This document shows, piece by piece, positions 17,303 to 25,122 of a DNA stretch of 64,000 bases. The translations under genes and the position numbers were made by a program. Origin of the DNA: Lysobacteraceae bacterium (lineage in GTDB: Bacteria > Pseudomonadota > Gammaproteobacteria > Xanthomonadales > Xanthomonadaceae); NCBI GenBank assembly GCA_016789405.1, contig JAEUPQ010000026.1:1-64000 (forward strand), read 5' to 3'. The notes below the pieces were generated by a model that saw only the letters and a program-made list of their open reading frames with translations, was not told the DNA's origin and did not search any database. Position 1 is the first letter of the stretch, and the number at the start of each line of letters is the position of its first letter.

Positions 17303-18445
17303 ATGTCGTCTTTCATGCCGCGCTCCGTTTCCATGCCTTCCCCGACACGCATCGGAGCCCTGCTCCTGTTGGCGTGCGCGCTCTCTGCCTGTGGCGACAA
17401 GGACGCGCCAGGTGGTGCAGGCAAGGGCGGTCCGGGCGGAGGGAAGGGCAGCGACCGGCCGGTTCCGGTCACCACGACGCGCGTCCAGACGCAGTCCTTC
17501 ACCGACACCCTGACTGCCATCGGCACGGTGAAGGCGCGCGAATCGGTGACGGTGACCGCCAAGGTCAGCGAGATCGTGCAGACGGTGCATTTCGACAGTG
17601 GCCAGGACGTGCGCGTGGGTGCGCCGCTGATCACCCTGTCCGATCGCCAGCAGCAGGCCGCGCTGTCAGAAGCGCAGGCCAGCGCGAACGAAGCGGACCG
17701 TTTGCTGCGGCGACAGAGCGAACTGGTCCAGCAGCAGCTGATCGCGCGCGCCCAGGTCGACAACCAGCGCGCCGCGCGCGACGCCGCGCAGGCGCGCGTC
17801 GCGCAGATCCGCGCGCAGCTGGCCGATCGCGTGGTGCGTGCACCGTTCTCGGGCGTGCTCGGCCTGCGCCAGGTCAGTCCCGGTGCGCTGGTCACGCCGG
17901 GCACGCCGATCGCCACGCTCGACGACATCTCGCGCGTGTACGTCGATTTCCCGCTGCCGGAATCCCAGCTCTCGCGTGTCGGTGCGGGGCAGCGCGTGGA
18001 TGCGCGCGCCGTCGCCTGGCCCGACCAGCGATTCGAAGGCATGGTGCAGACCGTCGACGCGCGCATCGATCCGGCCACGCGCGCGGTGCAGGTACGAGCC
18101 GACCTGCCCAATCCGCAGCGCCTGCTGCGTCCGGGCATGCTCATCAACATCGAGATCTCCGGTGCGACGCGCAGCGCCCTGCTGCTTCCGGAGATCGCGG
18201 TGACCCAGGTCGGCCGCGACAGTTACGTGTATCGCGTCGGCAAGGGCGATGCCGTCGAACAGGTGAAGGTCGTCGTGGCCTCGCGTCGCGACGGCAAGGC
18301 CGAGATCGTCGAAGGCCTCGCGGTCGGCGATCGCGTGGTGGTCGACGGTACGGGCAAGCTCAAGCCCGGCGACAGGATCAGCGAGGCGGACGCGAAGGCC
18401 GGTCCGGCCAGCGCGGGCGCACCCGCCGCGGCGAAGAAGGGATGA
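17303..18445 (+). CDS. RND efflux periplasmic adaptor (membrane fusion lipoprotein)
   Basis: A 380-residue MexA/AcrA-family adaptor joining the inner-membrane pump to an outer-membrane channel. A signal ending in the lipobox LSAC predicts a lipid-anchored mature N-terminus, followed by a Gly-rich linker. Barrel-sandwich halves (TAIGTVKARESVTVTAKV and VVRAPFSGVLGLRQVSPG) flank a short coiled-coil hairpin rich in Gln/Arg/Ala, then come beta-barrel and membrane-proximal domains. ATG codons at 17303, 17315 and 17333 are all possible; the first is reported. It sits ten bases before the pump gene, clearly one operon. Substrates are unknown. Confidence 0.92.
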   Translation: MSSFMPRSVSMPSPTRIGALLLLACALSACGDKDAPGGAGKGGPGGGKGSDRPVPVTTTRVQTQSFTDTLTAIGTVKARESVTVTAKVSEIVQTVHFDSGQDVRVGAPLITLSDRQQQAALSEAQASANEADRLLRRQSELVQQQLIARAQVDNQRAARDAAQARVAQIRAQLADRVVRAPFSGVLGLRQVSPGALVTPGTPIATLDDISRVYVDFPLPESQLSRVGAGQRVDARAVAWPDQRFEGMVQTVDARIDPATRAVQVRADLPNPQRLLRPGMLINIEISGATRSALLLPEIAVTQVGRDSYVYRVGKGDAVEQVKVVVASRRDGKAEIVEGLAVGDRVVVDGTGKLKPGDRISEADAKAGPASAGAPAAAKKG

Positions 18446-18455
18446 GGGGCTGAGC

Positions 18456-21400
18456 ATGCGCATCTCCGACATTTCGATCGAACGGCCGGTGTTCGCCACC
18501 GTGCTCAGCCTGATGCTGATCGTGGTCGGCCTGATGTCGTACGCGCGGCTCACGCTGCGTGAGTTGCCCGCGATCGATCCACCCGTGGTGTCGGTCGACG
18601 TCACCTATCCCGGCGCCTCGGCCGGCGTCGTCGAAACCCGCGTCACCCAGGTGCTGGAGGATGCGCTGGCCGGCATCGAGGGCATCGAGACCCTGCAGTC
18701 GCGCAGCGTCAACGGTCGTTCGTCGGTGACCATCGAGTTCACCCTGGAGCGCGACATCGAAGCGGCCGCCAACGACGTGCGCGATGCGGTCAGCCGCGTG
18801 CTCGACCGCATGCCCGAGGAGGCCGATCCACCGGAAGTGGAGAAGGCCGACAGTGATTCCGAAGTCATCCTGTGGTTGAACATGAGTTCGACCGCGATGG
18901 ACACGCTGCAGTTGACCGACTACGCCGAGCGCTACGTCGTCGATCGCCTGTCCGCGCTCAACGGCGTGTCGCAGATCCGCGTCGGCGGCCAGCAGCGCTA
19001 CGCGATGCGGGTGTGGCTCAACCGCGACGCGCTGGCCGCGCGTGGCTTGACAGCAGCCGATGCCGAGGCCGCGCTGCGCCGCGAGAACATCGAACTGCCC
19101 GCCGGGCGCATCGAATCGCAGGACCGCGACTTCACCCTGCGCGTCGAACGCAGCTATCGCAAGCCCGAGGATTTCGCGCAGATCCCGCTGGGCAAGGGCA
19201 GCGACGGCTACGTCGTGCGCCTGGGCGACGTAGCGAAGGTCGAGCTGGCCTCGTCCGAGCGCCGCGCCTATTTCCGCAGCAACGGCGAACCGAACGTCGG
19301 CCTGGGCATCGTCAAGACATCCACCGCGAACAGCCTCGATGTCGCTCTGGCGGCGCGTGCCGAAGCCGAGCGCATCCAGGCCTCGCTGCCGAAGGGCACG
19401 CGCATCTTCGTCGCCTTCGACAGCACCGTGTTCATCGAATCGGCGGTCGAGCGCGTGTGGTCGACGCTGTTCGAAGCGATCGCGCTGGTGCTGATCGTGA
19501 TCTGGCTGTTCCTGGGCAGCGCGCGCGCCGCGCTGATCCCGGCGGTGACCGTGCCGGTCTGCCTGATCGCCGCGTTCATCGCGCTGTACGCCTTCGATTT
19601 CTCGATCAACCTGCTCACATTGCTCGCGCTGGTGCTGTGCATCGGCCTGGTCGTCGACGACGCCATCGTGGTGCTGGAGAACATCCAGCGCCGCGCGGAC
19701 CTCGGCGAGCCTGCGCTGGTCGCGGCCAAGCGTGGGACGAAGCAGGTTGCGTTCGCAGTGATTTCGACCACGGCGGTGCTGGTCGCGGTGTTCCTGCCGA
19801 TCGGCCTGCTCGAAGGCAACACCGGGCGCCTGTTCCGCGAGCTGGCGGTCGCGCTGGCCGCAGCCGTGGCCATCTCGGCGCTGGTCGCGCTGACGCTCAC
19901 GCCGATGATGTCGTCGAAGCTGGTGCGTCCGCACGACAGCGAAAAGCCGAACCGCTTCCACGCCGGCATCGCGCGCTTCCTCGATCGGGTTTCGAATGCC
20001 TACCGCCGGCTGCTCGAGCGCACGGTCGACCGCGTCTGGCTGTTCGGTGGCCTGATGGTCGCGACGCTCGTGGCCACCTTCTTCCTGTTCAAGCTGGTGC
20101 CCAGCGAACTGGCGCCGCCGGAGGACCGTGGCGTGTTCTTCGCGTCGATCGTCGGGCCGGAAGGTGCGGGCTTCGACTACACCGTCGGCCAGGTCCAGCA
20201 GGTCGAGCGTGCGCTGCTTGCGCAAGTGGGCGAGGGCAAGCCGTTGCAGCGCGTGAACACGCGCGTGCCCGGTGGTTTCGGCGCCAGCGAGGAAATGCAT
20301 ACCGGCCAGGCGATCGTGTTCCTCCACGATTGGCGAAACCGCGAGCTCAGCACCGACGACGTGGTGCAGCAGGTGCGCAAGGAAGTGGGCGCGCTGCCCG
20401 GCGTGCGCGTGAATCCGCAGGTGCGCACCGGCCTCACGCGCGGCGGCGGCCAGCCGTTCCAGCTCGTGCTGGGAGGGCCCGAATACGGCGAACTCGCGGC
20501 ATGGCGCGATCGCGTGCTGGCGCGGATGGAGAAGAATCCGAATTTCTTCGCCGCGGATTCCGACTACAAGGAAACCCGGCCGCAGATGCGCGTGGTGATC
20601 GATCGCGCGCGCGCAGCGGACCTCGGCGTATCGGTCACCGAGATCGGACGCACCCTCGAAACCATGATGGGCAGCCGTCGCGTCACCACCTTCGTCGACA
20701 ACGGCGAGGAGTACGACGTGATCCTGCAGGCCGACCGCGCGCTGCGCGCCGAGCCGGCGGACCTGGCCGCGATCCAGGTGCGTGGCGGCAACGGCGAGCT
20801 GATCCCGCTGTCGAACCTGGTCACGCTGAACGAGCTGGCCGAAGCCGGCAGCCTCAACCGCTTCAACCGCCTGCGTGCGATCACCATTTCCGCCGGCCTC
20901 GCGCCGGGCTATCGCATGGGCGACGCCATCGCCTGGGCCGAGCAGGTGGTGCGCGAGGAACTGCCGGGTACCGCGCAGGTCGACTGGAAGGGCGAATCGC
21001 GCGAATTCCAGAAGGCCGGCAGCGCGGTGCTGATCACCTTCGCGCTCGCGCTGCTGGTGGTGTATCTGGTGCTGGCCGCGCAGTTCGAGAGCTTCATCCA
21101 TCCGATCGTGATCATGCTGACCGTGCCGCTGGGCGTGGGCGGTGCACTGCTGGGCCTGTGGATGGCGGGCAGTACGCTCAACCTCTTCAGCCAGATCGGC
21201 ATCGTGATGCTGATCGGCCTCGCGGCGAAGAACGGCATCCTGATCGTCGAGTTCGCCAACCAGCTGCGCGATGAAGGCCGCGAGGTCCGCGACGCGATCA
21301 TCGAATCCTGCGCGGTGCGCCTGCGCCCGATCCTGATGACTTCGGTCGCCACGGTCATGGGTGCCGTGCCGCTGGTGGTCGCGGGCGGCCCCGGTTCCGC

Positions 21401-21578
21401 CAGCCGCTTCACGATCGGTATCGTCGTTATCTTCGGCGTGACCTTCTCGACGCTGCTGTCGCTGTTCGTGGTGCCTGCGTTCTACCGTCGCCTCGCGCCG
21501 TACACGCGTTCGCCGGAGGCGGTGAAGCATCGGCTCGAGCAACTCGAATCGGAAACGCCGCCGGTGGGTGGGCATTGA
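18456..21578 (+). CDS. RND efflux pump, inner-membrane transporter
   Basis: A 1040-residue proton-driven exporter of the AcrB/MdtB type. It opens with MRISDISIERPVFATVLSLM, the usual TM1, and has two homologous halves with large periplasmic loops. The TM4 proton-relay motif GLVVDDAIVVLENI carries the paired aspartates, and the second half has QIGIVMLIGLAAKNGILIVEF. Hydrophobic-substrate (HAE1-like) export is likely from these motifs, as CusA-type metal motifs are not apparent. The adaptor is encoded just upstream. No outer-membrane factor is in the window, so a shared TolC-like channel is expected. The stop codon overlaps the TTG start of the next gene. Confidence 0.94.
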   Translation: MRISDISIERPVFATVLSLMLIVVGLMSYARLTLRELPAIDPPVVSVDVTYPGASAGVVETRVTQVLEDALAGIEGIETLQSRSVNGRSSVTIEFTLERDIEAAANDVRDAVSRVLDRMPEEADPPEVEKADSDSEVILWLNMSSTAMDTLQLTDYAERYVVDRLSALNGVSQIRVGGQQRYAMRVWLNRDALAARGLTAADAEAALRRENIELPAGRIESQDRDFTLRVERSYRKPEDFAQIPLGKGSDGYVVRLGDVAKVELASSERRAYFRSNGEPNVGLGIVKTSTANSLDVALAARAEAERIQASLPKGTRIFVAFDSTVFIESAVERVWSTLFEAIALVLIVIWLFLGSARAALIPAVTVPVCLIAAFIALYAFDFSINLLTLLALVLCIGLVVDDAIVVLENIQRRADLGEPALVAAKRGTKQVAFAVISTTAVLVAVFLPIGLLEGNTGRLFRELAVALAAAVAISALVALTLTPMMSSKLVRPHDSEKPNRFHAGIARFLDRVSNAYRRLLERTVDRVWLFGGLMVATLVATFFLFKLVPSELAPPEDRGVFFASIVGPEGAGFDYTVGQVQQVERALLAQVGEGKPLQRVNTRVPGGFGASEEMHTGQAIVFLHDWRNRELSTDDVVQQVRKEVGALPGVRVNPQVRTGLTRGGGQPFQLVLGGPEYGELAAWRDRVLARMEKNPNFFAADSDYKETRPQMRVVIDRARAADLGVSVTEIGRTLETMMGSRRVTTFVDNGEEYDVILQADRALRAEPADLAAIQVRGGNGELIPLSNLVTLNELAEAGSLNRFNRLRAITISAGLAPGYRMGDAIAWAEQVVREELPGTAQVDWKGESREFQKAGSAVLITFALALLVVYLVLAAQFESFIHPIVIMLTVPLGVGGALLGLWMAGSTLNLFSQIGIVMLIGLAAKNGILIVEFANQLRDEGREVRDAIIESCAVRLRPILMTSVATVMGAVPLVVAGGPGSASRFTIGIVVIFGVTFSTLLSLFVVPAFYRRLAPYTRSPEAVKHRLEQLESETPPVGGH

Positions 21579-21904
21579 GCGACAGCCGTTCGACGGCGCC
21601 GAGTCCTGCACGTATTCGTGTCACGCGTGTGGTCGGCTGGATCTACCTTGCGATCGGCGCGATGTTTCTGGCCGGGATGCTCACATCCTGGCTGTTGCCG
21701 GTCGATCGCACCGATGACGATCACCGCGGTGAATGGTTGCCCCTGGTGCTGCCGTTCCTGCTGCTGTTCCCGATCGCCTTCACCTTCGCCGGGTATCGCG
21801 TGCTGCGCCATCCGCCGCTGCATCGGCGCCGTACGTTGTTGCTCGGCTTCATCGCGCTGGTCGGCGCATGGCTCGCCTGGATGGCATTCAGGCAGAGCAC
21901 ATGA
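21575..21904 (+). CDS. Small membrane protein coupled to the RND pump
   Basis: A 109-residue protein starting with TTG that overlaps the pump stop (TTGA), a layout that implies translational coupling. Three hydrophobic segments are visible: about 20-41 (VGWIYLAIGAMFLAGMLTSW), 53-72 and 87-103. Short charged loops separate them. I recognise no family. The overlap argues that it is real and may be an accessory of the efflux operon, but no motif shows a mechanism. An alternative start further in would remove the overlap, so the first residues are tentative. Confidence 0.6.
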   Translation: MSDSRSTAPSPARIRVTRVVGWIYLAIGAMFLAGMLTSWLLPVDRTDDDHRGEWLPLVLPFLLLFPIAFTFAGYRVLRHPPLHRRRTLLLGFIALVGAWLAWMAFRQST

Positions 21905-21990
21905 TCCCTCGGGATGACGATGCAACATGATGCGGCGGCCGCGTCGGCGATGGATCGTGGCGATCAAAAAGCGGTGCGGTGAACCTCACC

Positions 21991-22500
21991 CTATTCCAGT
22001 GCGCGGCGATAACGCTCGGCCATCGCCGCATCGAACATGCAGAACACCACGCGCATGCCATCCGGTGCATGTGCACGCACGATGCGCACTGCGATATCGA
22101 CGGCCTGGTCCGGCGGATAACCGAACACGCCGCAGCTGATCGCCGGGAAGGCGATCGAGGCGATGCCGTGCGCTTGCGCCAATGCGAGTGCGTTGCGATG
22201 GCAGGACGCCAGCAGCTCCGGCTCGCCTTCGCGTCCACCGGACCACACCGGACCGACGACATGGATGATCCAGCGCGCCGGGAGGTCGAAACCGGGTGTG
22301 ATCCGGGCTTCGCCGGTCGGGCAGCGCACGAAGGGCCTGACCATCGGAATGGCCTTGCACGCAGCCGAAAGGGCGGGGCCCGCGGCGCGATGGATGGCCC
22401 CGTCCACGCCACCACCGCCGGAGAGCGCGGCATTGGCCGCATTGACGATGGCGTCCAGCCGAAGGCCGGTGATGTCGCCCTGGATGAGTTCGATCGGCAT
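21991..22500 (-). CDS. Macrodomain protein (ADP-ribose-binding, O-acetyl-ADP-ribose deacetylase-like)
   Basis: A 169-residue single-domain protein. [19 protein letters not shown] and [14 protein letters not shown] form the ADP-ribose loop typical of YmdB/MacroD-type macrodomains. [24 protein letters not shown] and a C-terminal VVFCMFD complete the fold. MacroD-type members remove ADP-ribose from proteins or deacetylate O-acetyl-ADP-ribose; which applies here is not shown. It is convergent with the efflux operon and divergent from the next gene. It has no partner transferase nearby. Confidence 0.92.
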   Translation of the reverse strand: MPIELIQGDITGLRLDAIVNAANAALSGGGGVDGAIHRAAGPALSAACKAIPMVRPFVRCPTGEARITPGFDLPARWIIHVVGPVWSGGREGEPELLASCHRNALALAQAHGIASIAFPAISCGVFGYPPDQAVDIAVRIVRAHAPDGMRVVFCMFDAAMAERYRRALE

Positions 22501-22563
22501 GGGAGGCGTCGGGACAGCTGTGGCGCGCTATGCTGCACCGGAACCGGGACGAGGGGAATGCGC

Positions 22564-22920
22564 ATGGCCAGTGCGTCGAATGTGCCGCAGGCGGTGATGC
22601 AGGCGCTGCAACGCGGCGACAAGATGGAAGCCATCAAGCTGCTCCGCGAGGCGACCGGCGGCGACCTCAAGTCCGCGATGGCGATGATCCAGAACATCGC
22701 GGCCCAGATGGAGCAGGCCAGGCGCGGCGGTTCGCACAGCGGCCCGCACCACGAGCCCGAGACCCAGGGCCAGCGCGAGAACCGCGAGCGCACCGAGACC
22801 ATCCTGGCCGGACATCGCACGCCGACCGTGATGCCCGGCGATCGCGGCGGGCTGGGGCTGGTCGTCTGGGTCCTGATCGCGGCGGCCCTCGCCGGTGCGT
22901 GGTTCTGGTTCAAGCCCTGA
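22564..22920 (+). CDS. Membrane protein with an L7/L12 C-terminal-like segment
   Basis: A 118-residue protein. Residues about 8-40 (ALQRGDKMEAIKLLREATGG, then DLKSAMAMIQ) match the helix-turn-helix of the ribosomal protein L7/L12 C-terminal domain, which also carries the pattern KIEAIKLLREATGL. A charged linker rich in His, Glu and Arg follows, and then one C-terminal membrane helix (GLGLVVWVLIAAALAGAWFW). It is therefore probably a tail-anchored protein displaying a small helical domain in the cytoplasm. GAGGGGA is well spaced for the ATG at 22564. The function is unknown. Confidence 0.7.
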   Translation: MASASNVPQAVMQALQRGDKMEAIKLLREATGGDLKSAMAMIQNIAAQMEQARRGGSHSGPHHEPETQGQRENRERTETILAGHRTPTVMPGDRGGLGLVVWVLIAAALAGAWFWFKP

Positions 22921-22962
22921 TCCCCGGCGGACGACAGCGCCGCAGCGCGTAGAATGCCGCCC

Positions 22963-23778
22963 ATGTCCGATCGCTCACCGTACGAACGTTTCAAGCCCGC
23001 GCCTTCCGGCGACGGCCCGCGCAACGCCCAGCGCAACGCGCCCCGAGAACAGCGCGATGCCGAACTGCGCATCCACGGGCTCAATGCCGTGCGCGCGGTG
23101 TTCGAGCATCGCCCGCAGGCGATCCGCAAGCTCTACCTGGCCGAGGCGCGCATCCCGCAGCTGCAGCCGCTGCTGAAGTGGTGCGTGGCGAATCGCGTGG
23201 GGTATCGCGTGGTCGATCCTGCGGACCTGCAGAAACTTGCGGCCAGCGCGCACCACGAAGGCGTGGTCGCCGAAGTGCTGCGCGAGGAGCCGGCCTCCCT
23301 GACCGCCTGGCTGCGCGAATTGCCGCAAGGTCCGTGCTGCGCGCTGTGGCTCGATGGCGTGGGGAATCCGCACAACCTCGGCGCGATCCTGCGCTCCGCT
23401 GCCCATTTCGGCGTGCGCGCGGTGCTGGTTCCGAAGCATTCGACCTTGGCCCTGTCCGGCGCCGCCGCACGCGTGGCCGAGGGTGGCGCCGAAGCGGTGC
23501 CCTTCGTGCGCCTCGGACGCGAAGACAACGCCATGGCGCAGCTGCGCGGGGCTGGTTTCTCGCTCGCCGCCACGGTGGTGCGCGGCGGCACCGATCTGTT
23601 CTCCGCAAAGCTGCCGCAGCGCCTGGTCTACGTGCTCGGCGCCGAAGGCGAGGGCATGGACGCCGAACTCGCGAAGGCCTGCGACATGCGCCTGTCGATC
23701 CCCGGCAGCGGCGCGGTGGAAAGCCTCAACGTCGCGGCAGCGACGGCGGTGCTGCTGGCGGCGTGGGCGCGGCGCTAG
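22963..23778 (+). CDS. TrmH/SpoU-family RNA 2'-O-methyltransferase (RlmB-like)
   Basis: A 271-residue SAM-dependent ribose methyltransferase. An N-terminal L30e-like substrate-binding domain (IHGLNAVRAVFEHRPQAIRK) precedes the SPOUT knot with its three motifs: NPHNLGAILRSA, LGAEGEGM and IPGSGAVESLNVAAATAVLL. The domain order resembles RlmB, which methylates G2251 of 23S rRNA, but a second TrmH-type rRNA enzyme in the genome could hold that role, so the exact site is left open. The ATG at 22963 was chosen over 22954 without strong ribosome-binding evidence. Confidence 0.9.
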   Translation: MSDRSPYERFKPAPSGDGPRNAQRNAPREQRDAELRIHGLNAVRAVFEHRPQAIRKLYLAEARIPQLQPLLKWCVANRVGYRVVDPADLQKLAASAHHEGVVAEVLREEPASLTAWLRELPQGPCCALWLDGVGNPHNLGAILRSAAHFGVRAVLVPKHSTLALSGAAARVAEGGAEAVPFVRLGREDNAMAQLRGAGFSLAATVVRGGTDLFSAKLPQRLVYVLGAEGEGMDAELAKACDMRLSIPGSGAVESLNVAAATAVLLAAWARR

Positions 23779-23856
23779 GGCGTCTGCTGAGACTCAGGTG
23801 CGTTTCTCGACGCATCGATGTTCCACCGGAAGAATGGTGCGCCGGGGTAGTGCTTG

Positions 23857-24294
23857 TCACCAGTTCGCCCAAACCACGACGCGCCATTGTGATGCCATGT
23901 TTTCATTGCGAATGGCACGTAGCGCTTCAATAGCGCGCAGTACTTGATTCCAGTTGGAGTCGCTCACGGCAGGCGCGTCGTGGAAGGCCAGCGCGCGCTC
24001 GATTTCTTCGAGCGTCGCGAACGTGTGGCCGAAGTTTCCTTCGCCGTGCTTCGCGAGGAATGCTTGATCTTCCTGGAAGCATCGCCACAATGCGTCGCCT
24101 GCGTCAGCCGGCACGCCGCGCTCCGGAAAGCATGCGTGCCCGGATGACCGCTTCGCCAGGCCGAAGAGATAATCGGAAACTTCGTCTCCGACGAGATTGA
24201 AACCATCGAGATGCAGAATGGCGAACCACAAGGCGCTGTCCGATGAAGGATCTCCGAATGTCGCTTCGACCATGCCCAGGACGAAGAATGGCAT
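23857..24294 (-). CDS. Hypothetical protein downstream of the R-body gene
   Basis: A 145-residue soluble acidic protein with many aromatic residues (FAILHLDGFNLVGDEVSDYLF, and WRVVVWANW at the C-terminus). I recognise no family and see no signal peptide or membrane segment. Its start lies 17 bases after the R-body gene stop on the same strand, with GGGAG upstream, so the two are probably co-transcribed. Its DNA is less GC-rich than the neighbours, which suggests more recent acquisition. Size and composition resemble small immunity or accessory proteins, but this is a guess. An in-frame ATG at 24273 is an alternative start. Confidence 0.6.
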   Translation of the reverse strand: MPFFVLGMVEATFGDPSSDSALWFAILHLDGFNLVGDEVSDYLFGLAKRSSGHACFPERGVPADAGDALWRCFQEDQAFLAKHGEGNFGHTFATLEEIERALAFHDAPAVSDSNWNQVLRAIEALRAIRNENMASQWRVVVWANW

Positions 24295-24311
24295 GGCTTA
24301 TCCGCTCCCGT

Positions 24312-24989
24312 TCAGCCCAGTCGCCTGATCACCTGCAGCACCTCTTCGTATTCCTTCGCGCGCTGCGGTGCCTGCAGCATCGCCTTGAGCGTCGCTGTCA
24401 TCGCCGCGTCGAGCAGGGTGCGGCGCAGCGCGGCTTCCTGGGCGTCCTGGATCTGCGTGATGGCGTGGACGAAGCTGTCCGTGCACTGCCGCAGCCCGCT
24501 GTTCAAGGTATCGGCATGACCGAGCACGGTGTCGTTGGTGAAACGCACCGCGTCCTTGATCTGGGCGTTCAAGTGCGGGTAGTCGTCGGCAGCCTTGACC
24601 GCGTCCGTCGCGTCGCCTGAAACCGCTTCCAGTGTCGCGGGGTCGACGGCATCGGTCTTGCTGGCCGGGGGCTGGAGGGCGTTGAGTACCGTCAGCAGGC
24701 TGGTCATGTGGTCGGGCATCGCGACCTGTTCGATCTTGTCCGTCGCAACTGACGTCGCGGCGGTATCGATGCTGTAGATCTGCATCACGCCCTGGTTGGT
24801 CGCGGCCTGCGCGATCGTGTTCATCTGCTGCTGCGCAGCGACGGCGTTCTCGAACAGGATGCCGGTCGATTGCGCGAGGCTCTGGTAGATCGCGCCCATG
24901 GCGAGAGCGGGCGCTTCGCCGACCACCTTCACGTTGCTCTGCGTGACGGCGTCGGTGATCTGGGAATTGACTGCGGTGGGGAAAGCCAT
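24312..24989 (-). CDS. R-body (RebB-family) protein
   Basis: A 225-residue protein whose first 82 residues are a RebB/R-body domain: AVNSQITDAVTQSNVKV, GEAPALAMGAIYQS, AAQQQMNTIAQAAT and QGVMQIYSIDTA. R-bodies are coiled protein ribbons known from Caedibacter, where RebA/B/D polymerise and unroll on a pH change to rupture membranes; related genes occur in many free-living proteobacteria. Residues about 110-225 form an extra helical tail not expected in the roughly 100-residue RebB, so this may be a divergent or fused subunit. AAGGAG seven bases before the ATG sets the start. No second reb gene is seen in the window. Confidence 0.85.
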   Translation of the reverse strand: MAFPTAVNSQITDAVTQSNVKVVGEAPALAMGAIYQSLAQSTGILFENAVAAQQQMNTIAQAATNQGVMQIYSIDTAATSVATDKIEQVAMPDHMTSLLTVLNALQPPASKTDAVDPATLEAVSGDATDAVKAADDYPHLNAQIKDAVRFTNDTVLGHADTLNSGLRQCTDSFVHAITQIQDAQEAALRRTLLDAAMTATLKAMLQAPQRAKEYEEVLQVIRRLG

Positions 24990-25122
24990 CGTGCGCTCCT
25001 TGTCATGGTGGTGCCAGGTGTCGATCACGCAATCCGGATCGGCACCGGTCGTCCTGTCGATCGTAAGGCCATGGCAAGGCCACGGCATGGATCAGTTCGG
25101 CATCTCCGCCCGCTGCGCGTTG

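Noticed and set aside
18378-21611. 1077-codon open frame antisense to the RND pump
   Set aside because: Its translation is repetitive, His/Arg/Asp-rich and without domains, as expected from the complement of a GC-rich membrane-protein gene. The plus-strand pump has full family motifs.
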